This document shows, in pieces, positions 33,386 through 41,472 of a DNA stretch of 64,000 nt. Origin of the DNA: Streptomyces sp. man185 (GTDB lineage: Bacteria > Actinomycetota > Actinomycetes > Streptomycetales > Streptomycetaceae); the NCBI GenBank assembly GCA_002551355.1, contig NTHE01000016.1:60381-124380 (forward strand), written 5' to 3'. The notes beneath the pieces were generated by a model. That model was not told the origin of the DNA, did no database searches, and saw nothing but the letters and a program-made list of their open reading frames with translations. A program made the translations under genes and the position numbers. Each line of letters opens with the position of its first letter. Within the stretch, counting starts at the first letter, position 1.

Positions 33386-34861
33386 ATGTCTGTCGTGCCG
33401 TCTCCGTCTCCAGCTCCGTCTCCGTCCGCAGGCCCTGATCCCCGCCGGTGGTGGGCGCTGGCCGTGATCGCGCTGACGCAGCTGGTCGTCGTGCTCGACG
33501 CGACGATCGTCAATGTGGCCCTGCCCCAGGCCCAGCTCGACCTGGAGCTGAGCGACACCGAGCGCCAGTGGGTCATCACCGCCTACGTCCTGGCGTTCGG
33601 CGCGTTGTTGCTGCTCGGTGGACGCGTCGCCGACTACTGGGGGCGCAAGCGCAGCTACATGGTCGGCATGCTCGGTTTCGGCGCCGCCTCCGCGTGGGGT
33701 GGTCTCGCGCAGAGCGGGACCGAGCTGATCGCGGCGCGCGGGCTGCAAGGGGTGTTCGCGGCGCTGCTGGCGCCCGCGGCGCTCGCGCTGCTGACCGTCG
33801 CGTTCCCGGCCGGGCGTGAGCGCGGGACGGCGTTCGCGGTCTTCGGTACCGTCGCCGGCACCGGTGCCGCGGTGGGCCTGGCCCTCGGCGGCGTCCTGAC
33901 CGAGTTCGCCGACTGGCGCTGGTGCCTGCTGGTCAACATCGTCTTCGCCGTCGTCGGGCTGGTCGGCGCGCTGCTCGTCGTCTCCGAGAGCCGGGTCGAG
34001 GGCGGCCGGGGGTACGACATCTGGGGCACCCTCGCCGTCACCCTCGGCCTGGCCGCCCTGGTCTACGGGTTCACTCTGGCCGAGTCCGGCTGGACCGAGC
34101 CGGACACCATCGGCTTCCTCGCCGGCGGACTGGTGCTGCTGGCGGTCTTCGTCGGGATCGAGGCCCGTGTCGTGCAGCCGTTGCTGCCGTTGCGGATCGT
34201 GCGCGACCGCGTCCGCGCCGGAGCGTTCCTCATCCAGGCGACCATCGGCGCCGTCTACATCGGGATGACCCTCTACCTGATGTTCCACCTCCAGATCGTG
34301 CTCGGGCTCTCCCCGCTCCTGGCCGGCCTCGCGAGCCTCGCGATGACCTTCGCCACCATGATCACCGCGCCCGTCGCCGCCAGGCTGCTGCCCACCCGGG
34401 GCCCCCGCGTGCTGATGACCGCGGGACCGTTGATCGCCGCGGCCGGGATGCTGTGGTTGACCTTCATCACCGCCGACGGGAGTTACTGGACGGAGGTCTT
34501 CGGTGGCCTCGTGGTCGTCGGTGTCGGGATCGCCTTCGTGATCATCCCGGTGCAGAACGTCGCTCTCGTCGGTGTCGGCCACCACGATGCCGGTGCGGCA
34601 TCGGCCCTGGTCAACTCCGCCATGCAGATCGGGGGATGCGTGGGTCTGTCGGTGTTCACCACGATCTACCTCGGTGCCGTCGAACGCTCCGCCGCCGGTG
34701 GCGGCCGGGCCACCGCCCTCACCGACGGCTACTCCGCGGTCTTCCTCGCCACCGCCGTCACCCTGGCGGTCGCGGCGGTCATCGCCGCGACCATGCTCCG
34801 GGGCCCCCGGCCCGTAGCCGCCCCGCACCAGGCCGCCGAGGTGCCGGCCCACGTCGGCTGA
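33386..34861 (+). CDS. MFS drug exporter, DHA2 (14-helix) family
   Basis: A 491-residue transporter. It has LVVVLDATIVNVALPQAQ (motif D1 of DHA2 exporters), GGRVADYWGRKRSYMVGM (motif A), GTVAGTGAAVGLALGGVLTE (antiporter motif C), and 14 hydrophobic segments. DHA2 pumps export antibiotics and dyes with protons. The ribosome binding site is buried in a hairpin preceded by short leader frames, pointing to induction by an agent that stalls ribosomes. Confidence 0.92.
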   Translation: MSVVPSPSPAPSPSAGPDPRRWWALAVIALTQLVVVLDATIVNVALPQAQLDLELSDTERQWVITAYVLAFGALLLLGGRVADYWGRKRSYMVGMLGFGAASAWGGLAQSGTELIAARGLQGVFAALLAPAALALLTVAFPAGRERGTAFAVFGTVAGTGAAVGLALGGVLTEFADWRWCLLVNIVFAVVGLVGALLVVSESRVEGGRGYDIWGTLAVTLGLAALVYGFTLAESGWTEPDTIGFLAGGLVLLAVFVGIEARVVQPLLPLRIVRDRVRAGAFLIQATIGAVYIGMTLYLMFHLQIVLGLSPLLAGLASLAMTFATMITAPVAARLLPTRGPRVLMTAGPLIAAAGMLWLTFITADGSYWTEVFGGLVVVGVGIAFVIIPVQNVALVGVGHHDAGAASALVNSAMQIGGCVGLSVFTTIYLGAVERSAAGGGRATALTDGYSAVFLATAVTLAVAAVIAATMLRGPRPVAAPHQAAEVPAHVG

Positions 34862-34866
34862 CGCCC

Positions 34867-35454
34867 TCACCCCGCCGGGGGCCGGGCCGTTCCGTCCGGC
34901 CCCCGGGCACCGGCCCCTCGACTCCATTCGTTCGCGGCCACGACCAGGCAGACGGCCACCAGGACCACGTTCTTGACGACGTACTGCCCCTCCATGGTCG
35001 GGGCGGGCGAGTGGGGTTGCCACATCGCGTCGGGGAGGAGGAAGAGGGTCGAGAACACGCCGCCCATGTGGAGGAAGAACGCGACCAGGGCGGGGCGCAA
35101 CAGGCGGCGGCCCGCGATCAGGCCGATCCCGATGGCCGTCTCCAGTGCCGCGAGGGAGATGAGCAGCACCGTCTCCGGCAGCAGGCCCAGGGTCATCTTC
35201 GTCGCCGCGTCCACGGCCAGCTGCTCCGCCGGACTCGCCGACGGGAACAGCTTCAGTACGCCGAAGCCGACGAAGACGATGCCGACCGTCGCTCTCAGCA
35301 GGGTGAGGGCGTGGGCGTCGACATGCTCGGCGACCCGTCGAAGGGCCCGGAAACCGGCCGGGCGGCGGGCGCGGTCGAACTCGGTCGGGTGGGGCGGGGG
35401 TTCAGCCCTGTCGGCGGTCGGGGGCAGGCTCGGCTCTACGGTGTGGCTGCTCAT
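34867..35454 (-). CDS. DoxX-family membrane protein
   Basis: A 195-residue protein. After a Pro-rich N-terminus it has four helices: TLLRATVGIVFVGFGVLKLF, VLLISLAALETAIGIGLIAG, LVAFFLHMGGVFSTLFLLP and YVVKNVVLVAVCLVVAAN. The fold and the VGFGVLKLFPSASPAE motif are those of DoxX proteins. It is convergent with the MFS gene, with a shared stem-loop in its 3' end. The function is unknown. Confidence 0.85.
   Translation of the reverse strand: MSSHTVEPSLPPTADRAEPPPHPTEFDRARRPAGFRALRRVAEHVDAHALTLLRATVGIVFVGFGVLKLFPSASPAEQLAVDAATKMTLGLLPETVLLISLAALETAIGIGLIAGRRLLRPALVAFFLHMGGVFSTLFLLPDAMWQPHSPAPTMEGQYVVKNVVLVAVCLVVAANEWSRGAGARGPDGTARPPAG
34875..34906. terminator. Stem-loop between the MFS and DoxX genes
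   Basis: CCGGGGGCCGG (34875-34885) pairs with CCGGCCCCCGG (34896-34906). It lies 14 bp past the MFS stop and inside the last codons of the DoxX gene. Confidence 0.65.
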
Positions 35455-36190
35455 GTGCGATCTCCCGCGGTGTCTGTGGGGGTGGGAAAACGTGCATGGG
35501 TGGCCCGTGCGGCTCGTCGGGCACCTGGGGCATGGAGCGGGGCGCTGTGATGTGTTCGGGATCGGTGCGGATCGATGCGGTCCGGTGCTGATCGGTGCGC
35601 GCCCGGAAGTGGGGGCGGGGCCGGCGGAGAGGTGGGGAGCGGTGCCGGATCCGTGGACGAGGCGGAGCCGGTACGTGATCGACGTGGCCGACTGCCCCTA
35701 CTGCTTGGTCTAGACCATACGGACGAGGGTTGGGAGGTCGTCAAGGGGCGTGTCTCGCGGCACTCGCCGGACGGGGTGCATTCGCGCCATGTTGCTTCAG
35801 GGTGTGCAAGCGGTTGCCCCTGCGGTCGTCCCACCCGGCCGGGGGCGCAGTCTCCACGGAGCCCGGCGGGGGTCACCCCTCGTTCACCGGGCCGGATGGA
35901 CTTTCGGTCTTCCCTGCGCCCGGTTGCCCGCCGCGCCCGCCGCTCGTGGGTCCGCCACGCGTCCCGGATCTTTCATCCGGCCGAAAGTGGCCCGGCCGAT
36001 ACCGGGAGGAATCGGGCGTCAGCCATCGGGCGCCGCCCGCCGTCGCGGCCCGGGTGCGCCGAAAAGCTCCGGCCCGTGCATGGCGAAGGGCTTCGACCGG
36101 CGCCTGCCGAAGGGCTCCGGCCCGGGCACACCACAGGGCCCCGAGGTGTCCACACCCCGGGGCCCCGACGGAATCGCGTACCGAAGGCTG
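35455..36190. other. Intergenic region without a supported gene
   Basis: About 735 bases. Open frames here are basic and low-complexity shadows. The notable content is the DasR-type site at 35704-35719. Sequence from 35720 to 36190 holds no recognisable gene, repeat or structured RNA. Confidence 0.55.
35704..35719. promoter_or_regulatory. DasR-type dre site
   Basis: The central TGGTCTAGACCA (35706-35717) is a perfect 12-bp palindrome and matches the dre core recognised by the GlcNAc-responsive regulator DasR. The outer bases deviate from the full 16-bp consensus. No chitinase or GlcNAc gene follows within the gap. Confidence 0.75.
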
Positions 36191-37630
36191 TCAGCCCACC
36201 GGCCCGCCCCGCTCCAGCCCGCCCCGAGCGACCACGTCCGCGTACCACCGCGCGCTGTCCTTCGCCGTACGCCGCTGGGACGCGAAGTCCACGTGCACGA
36301 TGCCGAACCGCTTGCTGTAGCCGTACGCCCACTCGAAGTTGTCCAGCAGCGACCACAGGAAGTAGCCGCGTACGTCCACCCCGTCCGCGATCGCCCGGTG
36401 CACCGCCGTCAGGTGACCGTCCAGGTACGCCACCCGCTCCGGGTCGTGGACCTCGCCCTCCGGGTCCGCGTAGTCGTCGTACGCCGCCCCGTTCTCGGTC
36501 ACCAGGAGCGGCAGGCCGGGGAGTTCGTCGCGCAGTCGGGTCAGCAGTTCGTACAGGCCGTTCGCGTCCACCGGCCAGTCCATCGCCGTGCGCGGGCCCG
36601 CCGCCGGAGTGAACGCCACATGCTGTTCCGCGCCCGCCCAGGGCGAGGGGGACTCCGAAGCGCCCGCCGAAACCACGCTGGGCGAGTAGTAGTTGATGCC
36701 CAGCGAGTCGATCGGGGTCGACGTGACCTCCAGGTCGCCGTCCTTCACGAACGACCAGTCCGTCACCGCCGCCGTGTCCGCCACCAGGTCCTGCGGCAGC
36801 CTGCCGTGGAACACCGGGTCCAGAAAGATCCGGTTCGCCACCGCGTCGATCCGGCGCACCGCGTCCCGGTCCCCCTCGGTGTCGCTCAAGGGGCGCAGGG
36901 CGTGGAGGTTCAGGGTCAGGGAGATCTCCGCCGTCTCCGGCAGGCGGTCGCGCAGGACCCTCGCGCCCGCGCCGTGCGCGAGGTTCAGGTGGTGGGCCGC
37001 GCGCAGGGCCGCGAGGTCGCTGGTCCGGCCGGGGGCGTGGACCCCGTTCCCGTACCCGAGGAACGCCGCGCACCAGGGCTCGTTGAGTGTTGTCCAGGTC
37101 GGCACCCGGTCGCCCAGCGCGCCCGCCACCAGACCCGCGTACTCCGCGAACCGGTGCGCCGTGTCCCGCTCCGGCCAGCCGCCCGCGTCCTCCAGCTCCT
37201 GCGGCAGGTCCCAGTGGTAGAGCGTCGCCACCGGTCTGATGCCGGCCGCCAGCAGCTCGTCGACCAGGCGGCGGTAGAAGTCCAGGCCGCGCTCCACCGC
37301 CGGGCCCCGGCCCGTCGGCTGGACCCGGGGCCAGGAGACGGAGAACCGGTAGTCGGTGACGCCCAGTTCCTTCATCAGGCGTACGTCGTCCGGCATCCGG
37401 TGCAGGTGGTCGGCGGCGATGTCGCCGGTGTCGCCGTTGCGCACCTTGCCGGGGGTGCGGCTGAAGGTGTCCCAGATGGACGGCGTGCGGCCGTCCTCGG
37501 TGGCCCCGCCCTCGATCTGGTAGGCGGCGGTGGCCGTGCCCCACCGGAAGCCGGTCGGGAAGCGGAGCACCGTACCGGTCTCGGGGCGGGCGCCTGGGGA
37601 GGTCGCCGGGCGGGCATCGACAGCGGTCAT
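36191..37630 (-). CDS. GH1 beta-glucosidase
   Basis: A 479-residue (beta/alpha)8 enzyme. It begins with [19 protein letters not shown] (glycone-site Gln). The acid/base Glu is in [16 protein letters not shown], the nucleophile Glu in [13 protein letters not shown], and [21 protein letters not shown] ends the barrel. It has no signal peptide, so it hydrolyses oligosaccharides imported by the ABC system upstream. It lies last in the operon, 64 bp behind the second permease. Judging by the neighbouring GH81, its substrates are likely laminaribiose and related beta-1,3-oligosaccharides. Confidence 0.93.
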   Translation of the reverse strand: MTAVDARPATSPGARPETGTVLRFPTGFRWGTATAAYQIEGGATEDGRTPSIWDTFSRTPGKVRNGDTGDIAADHLHRMPDDVRLMKELGVTDYRFSVSWPRVQPTGRGPAVERGLDFYRRLVDELLAAGIRPVATLYHWDLPQELEDAGGWPERDTAHRFAEYAGLVAGALGDRVPTWTTLNEPWCAAFLGYGNGVHAPGRTSDLAALRAAHHLNLAHGAGARVLRDRLPETAEISLTLNLHALRPLSDTEGDRDAVRRIDAVANRIFLDPVFHGRLPQDLVADTAAVTDWSFVKDGDLEVTSTPIDSLGINYYSPSVVSAGASESPSPWAGAEQHVAFTPAAGPRTAMDWPVDANGLYELLTRLRDELPGLPLLVTENGAAYDDYADPEGEVHDPERVAYLDGHLTAVHRAIADGVDVRGYFLWSLLDNFEWAYGYSKRFGIVHVDFASQRRTAKDSARWYADVVARGGLERGGPVG

Positions 37631-37694
37631 GAGACGGACACTCCAGGGTGAAGGGAGGAGGGGGAGAGGGGTGGGCAGCGGGAGGGCGCTCGGG

Positions 37695-38609
37695 TCAGCC
37701 CTTCACCGCGCCCTGCATGATGCCGCCGACGATCTGCCGGCCCAGCAGGCCGAAGACCAGCAGCACCGGCAGCGTGCCGAGCAGCGTGCCGGCCATGATC
37801 ACCGACTGGTCGTTGACGTAACCGCCGCCGAGCTGGCGCAGCGCGACCTGCACGGTCGGCTCCTGCGAGGACAGTGCGATGATCGGCCAGAAGAAGTCGT
37901 TCCACGCCGTCATGAACGTGAGCATCCCGAGCACCGCCATCCCCGGCCGCGCGATCGGGATCACGATCGACCAGAAGATGCGCGCGGTGGAGGCGCCGTC
38001 GACCCGGGCCGCCTCGATCAGCTCGTCCGGCAGCGACTGCACCAGGTACTGGCGCATGAAGAAGACACCGAAGGCCGAGACCAGGCCGGGCAGGATCACC
38101 GCCTGGAGCTGGTTCACCCACTGGAGTTCGGCGATCAGCATGAAGAGCGGGATCACACCGAGCTGCGGCGGGATCATCATCGTCCCGATCGTCAGCGTCA
38201 GCAGGGCGTTGCGGCCCTTGAACTTCAGTTTGGCGAAGGCGAATCCGGCCAGTGTGCAGCACAGGACCGTGCCGATCGTGATCGAACCCGACACGATCAG
38301 CGAGTTCAGCAGCGCCTTGCCGATGTCCGCCTCTTCGAGGACCTGCTCGAAGTTCTTGATCAGGTTCGGGCCGGGCAGCAGGCTCGGCGGGACCTTCGCC
38401 ATGTCGGCGTTGGACCGGCTGGCCGTGACGATCGTCCAGTAGAACGGGAACGCCGAGATCAGCAGCGCGAAGCCGAGGATGAGGTAGGAGAGCCAGCCGC
38501 CCTTCATCGTGCGGCCCGCACCTCCCCGGCCGATGCGCCTGGCGGCCGGCGGGCTCTGCGGCGGATCGCCCTTCTCGGGGGCGGTCGGCGGTGCGGCGAG
38601 CGCGGTCAT
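37695..38609 (-). CDS. Carbohydrate ABC transporter permease 2 (MalG type)
   Basis: A 304-residue permease with six helices and the EAA coupling loop [26 protein letters not shown]. It starts 4 bp inside the end of permease 1 (ATGA). It forms the channel with the protein at 38606-39586. No ATPase gene is present; in Streptomyces such systems share the multi-purpose MsiK ATPase. Confidence 0.92.
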   Translation of the reverse strand: MTALAAPPTAPEKGDPPQSPPAARRIGRGGAGRTMKGGWLSYLILGFALLISAFPFYWTIVTASRSNADMAKVPPSLLPGPNLIKNFEQVLEEADIGKALLNSLIVSGSITIGTVLCCTLAGFAFAKLKFKGRNALLTLTIGTMMIPPQLGVIPLFMLIAELQWVNQLQAVILPGLVSAFGVFFMRQYLVQSLPDELIEAARVDGASTARIFWSIVIPIARPGMAVLGMLTFMTAWNDFFWPIIALSSQEPTVQVALRQLGGGYVNDQSVIMAGTLLGTLPVLLVFGLLGRQIVGGIMQGAVKG

Positions 38610-39586
38610 CGGCCGGCCTCCTTGCGTGCGCGGCGGCGCACGAGCAGGGCGTTGACCCCGACGAGCACCACGATCAGGACGAACATCACCCAGGCGATGG
38701 CCGCGGCCCGGCCCAGGTGGAAGAAGCCCCAGCCCTGCTCGTACATGTACAGGCCGAGGGTCTGGTACTGGTGCGAGATGCCGCCGGAGATCGACCCCTC
38801 GAACAGCAGCGGCTCACCGAAGAGCTGGGTCGCGCCGATCGTCGAGATGATGACGGTGAAGACGATCGTGGGGCGCAGGCCGGGCAGCGTCACGTGGATG
38901 AACTGCCGCCAGCGCGACGCCCCGTCCATCTCCGCCGCCTCGTACAGCTCGTGCGGGATCGACTGCATGCCCGCCAGGTAGATCAGCGCGTTGTAGCCGG
39001 TCCACCGCCAGATCACGATCGTCGACACCGCGATCTGCGAGGCCACCGTGCCGGTCTGCCAGTCCACCGGGTCGAAGCCGACAAGACCGAGCACGTAGTT
39101 GATCAGCCCGAAGTCCTTGCCGAAGAGCTGTGCGAACACCAGCGTCGCGGCGGCGACGGAGGTCGCGTACGGGAGCAGGATCGCGGTGCGGATGAAGGTC
39201 CGGCCGCGCAGCTTGTAGTTGAGCAGGTGCGCCAGGCCCAGCGCCATCGCGAGCTGCGGGACCGTGGACAGCACGCCGATGGTGAACGTGTTGCGCAGCG
39301 AGGTCCAGAAGAACTCGTCGGTGAACAGCGCCGTGTAGTTGGCGATGCCCCGCCACTCCATCTCGCCGCTCGTCTGGAGCTCGACCCGGTAGAGGGAGAC
39401 GAACGCGGTGTAGAGGAGCGGGAAGAGGCCGAAGGCCAGGAACAGCGTGAAGAAGGGGGCGATGTAGGCGTACGGCGAGGCCTTGCGCCAGGTGCGCCGG
39501 AGCGCGGCGGCCCGGCCGTCGTCGGGGCCGGGCCCGGTTCCGGCGGGGCTGCGGGGCCCGGCCTTCGCGGTGGCGGTGAGGGACAC
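38606..39586 (-). CDS. Carbohydrate ABC transporter permease 1 (MalF type)
   Basis: A 326-residue permease with an N-terminal cytoplasmic segment, YAYIAPFFTLFLAFGLFPLLYTAF, and the EAA loop IPHELYEAAEMDGASRWRQFIHVTLPGL. It is encoded upstream of permease 2 and after the binding protein. The 328-bp gap to the binding-protein gene contains a strong hairpin at 39800-39838. Confidence 0.92.
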   Translation of the reverse strand: MSLTATAKAGPRSPAGTGPGPDDGRAAALRRTWRKASPYAYIAPFFTLFLAFGLFPLLYTAFVSLYRVELQTSGEMEWRGIANYTALFTDEFFWTSLRNTFTIGVLSTVPQLAMALGLAHLLNYKLRGRTFIRTAILLPYATSVAAATLVFAQLFGKDFGLINYVLGLVGFDPVDWQTGTVASQIAVSTIVIWRWTGYNALIYLAGMQSIPHELYEAAEMDGASRWRQFIHVTLPGLRPTIVFTVIISTIGATQLFGEPLLFEGSISGGISHQYQTLGLYMYEQGWGFFHLGRAAAIAWVMFVLIVVLVGVNALLVRRRARKEAGR

Positions 39587-39914
39587 GGTGCGGCCCTTCG
39601 GGATCGGGGGCGGTGAGTCGATGAGTTACGGGGAGGAGGGGTACGGGGTCTCGGCGGCCCCGTTGCCGTGTGCGAGGCGCGCGGAGGGCTCGGCAGGCCC
39701 CCGCGCGTCATGGGTGCGGGGCCACGACGGGCCCGCCCCGCGCGTCACGGATACGGGCCGCGGTGTTGCCCGCCCCGTGCGTCAGGCGTTACGGGGGTGG
39801 GGCCGGTCCGCCCGCGCGCTGCGGGGGCGGACCGGCCCGGTGGGGAGAAGGGGCGGCGCGTCCGGCGTCAGCCGGTCAGGTCGCCCCGGGGAAGAGGGAC
39901 AGCGCGGGCCGGCG
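39587..39914. other. Gap between permease and binding-protein genes
   Basis: About 330 bases within the operon. It holds a GC-rich 14-bp hairpin at 39800-39838 and otherwise no gene. Confidence 0.5.
39800..39838 (-). terminator. Intra-operon hairpin after the binding-protein gene
   Basis: GGGCCGGTCCGCCC (39800-39813) pairs perfectly with GGGCGGACCGGCCC (39825-39838) around an 11-base loop. Downstream of the binding-protein stop in the direction of transcription. Such hairpins often stabilise or partly terminate the message so that the binding protein is made in excess. Confidence 0.75.
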
Positions 39915-41219
39915 TCAGCCGATCACGTTGTCCACGCCCTTCTTCGCCGTCCCCCACGCCTTGTCCGACGCCACGCCCTTGCGCTCGACCTCGCCCAGCG
40001 CGTTCGTGATCTGCTGCATCACGTTCTGGTCGTGCACGCCCAGCACCTGGACCGGAGCTTCCTTGGCGGCGTCACCGAAGATCTGGCCGATCGGCGCGCC
40101 CGAGAAGTACTCGTCCTCGGCGCCCGAGATCGTCTCGATGGCGCCCGTCGAGGACGGGAAGTTGCCCTGCTTCTGGAAGACCTTCGCCTGCTGCTCGGGG
40201 GCGGTCAGCCACTCGATCAGCTTGTACGCCTCCTCCTTGTGCTTGGCCGCACGCGGGATGGAGAGGTACGAGCCGCCCCAGTTGCCCGCGCCGCCGGGCA
40301 GCTTGGCGATGTCCCACTTGCCCTTGCCCGCGTCGCCGGCCTGGCCCTTGACGTAGCCGAGCATCCAGGCCGGGCAGGGGATCGTGGCGAACGAACCGGC
40401 CGCGAACGCCTGGTTCCACTGCGGGGACCACTGGTCGAGCTTGGCGCTCAGGCCCGCCTCGGCCGCCTCGACGGAGGTGTCCCAGGCCTCCTTGACCGCC
40501 GGGTTCTTGTCGTAGATCAGCTCGCCGGAGGCGTCGTAGTAGCGCTCCTCCTCCTGGCCGATCATGATCCCGTAGAGCGAGCCGACGCTGTCCAGCCAGG
40601 CGCTCTTGGCGGGGGCCTTCTTCTTGTACTCCTTGCCCAGCTCCAGGTAGCCGTCCCACGTGGCCCACCTCGAAGCGAGCTCCTCGCGGTCCGTGGGCAG
40701 CCCGGCCTCCTTGAAGAGGTCGGTGCGGTAGCACATCGCCTCGGGGCCGACGTCCGTGCCGAGGCCGAGGATCTTGCCGTCCTTGGTGGTCGCCGCGGAC
40801 CACTTGGCCTCGGCGAACTCGCCCTTGAGCTTGTCGGCCCCGAACTCCTTCAGGTCCTGGAACTTGTCGGACTGCTGCTGGGTGACCGACGCGATGCGGC
40901 CCACCTCCACGCCCTGCACGTCCGCCAGACCGCCGCCGCCCGCGAGGCGGGTCTGGAGCGACTTCCAGTAGTCCGCCTCGTCCTGGGTGTCGCTCTGCTT
41001 GATCGTGATGTTCGGGTTGAGCTTCTGGTACTCCTCGTACAGGCCGGCCTCCTTGAAGCCGAAGGACCCGAAGAGGTCGACGTTGAGCGTGACCTTTCCG
41101 CCCGCGCTGTCGGAGGAGTCCGACGAGTCGCTGGATCCACAGGCGGCGAGGAGGGCCCCGGCGAGGACGACCGCGCCGAGGCGGGCGGTGGCTCTCTTGG
41201 CGGCTCGGGCGATGGGCAT
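39915..41219 (-). CDS. Sugar-binding lipoprotein of the ABC importer
   Basis: A 434-residue family 1 solute-binding protein from ATG 41219, with GGAGG 6 bases upstream. A lipoprotein signal (RLGAVVLAGALLAACGSS, lipobox LAAC) is followed by VTLNVDLFGSFGFKEAGLYEEY and the usual two-lobe fold with WNQAFAAGSFATIPCPAWML. It captures oligosaccharides on the outer face of the membrane. The operator TTGAGAGCGCTCTCAA lies 38 bp upstream. Confidence 0.93.
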   Translation of the reverse strand: MPIARAAKRATARLGAVVLAGALLAACGSSDSSDSSDSAGGKVTLNVDLFGSFGFKEAGLYEEYQKLNPNITIKQSDTQDEADYWKSLQTRLAGGGGLADVQGVEVGRIASVTQQQSDKFQDLKEFGADKLKGEFAEAKWSAATTKDGKILGLGTDVGPEAMCYRTDLFKEAGLPTDREELASRWATWDGYLELGKEYKKKAPAKSAWLDSVGSLYGIMIGQEEERYYDASGELIYDKNPAVKEAWDTSVEAAEAGLSAKLDQWSPQWNQAFAAGSFATIPCPAWMLGYVKGQAGDAGKGKWDIAKLPGGAGNWGGSYLSIPRAAKHKEEAYKLIEWLTAPEQQAKVFQKQGNFPSSTGAIETISGAEDEYFSGAPIGQIFGDAAKEAPVQVLGVHDQNVMQQITNALGEVERKGVASDKAWGTAKKGVDNVIG

Positions 41220-41256
41220 GGGAAGCCTCCCTTGGCTTCGGGATGAACCGAGCGCC

Positions 41257-41272
41257 TTGAGAGCGCTCTCAA
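41257..41272. promoter_or_regulatory. LacI-family operator upstream of the ABC operon
   Basis: TTGAGAGCGCTCTCAA is a perfect 16-bp palindrome with the CGCTC core of CebR/BglR-type LacI repressors. It lies 38 bp upstream of the binding-protein start. Near-identical copies lie at 41421-41436 and 45528-45543. Confidence 0.88.
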
Positions 41273-41420
41273 AACCTGCGTCTGGAGCGTCTCCCACCAC
41301 CCCCGCCCCGTCAAGACTCGAACGCATAACAGCTTGGGGTTACACCGGACGTCCGCCCAACTGCCGCCTGTGTGCGTTCTCTTGACACTTACGTTTCAGG
41401 AGTTTTACGTTCCTTGGCAC

Positions 41421-41436
41421 TTGAGAGCGCTCTCGA
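41421..41436. promoter_or_regulatory. LacI-family operator upstream of the GH81 gene
   Basis: TTGAGAGCGCTCTCGA differs by one base from the site at 41257-41272. It lies 37 bp upstream of the chosen GH81 start, so both divergent units are controlled together. Confidence 0.85.
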
Positions 41437-41472
41437 ACGCGCTCTTCGCCCCCCATGATCGAGGTGCTGCTC

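Noticed and set aside
35750..37651. 633-residue plus-strand frame antisense to the GH1 gene
   Set aside because: Arg/Val-rich shadow of the beta-glucosidase frame; no start signal.
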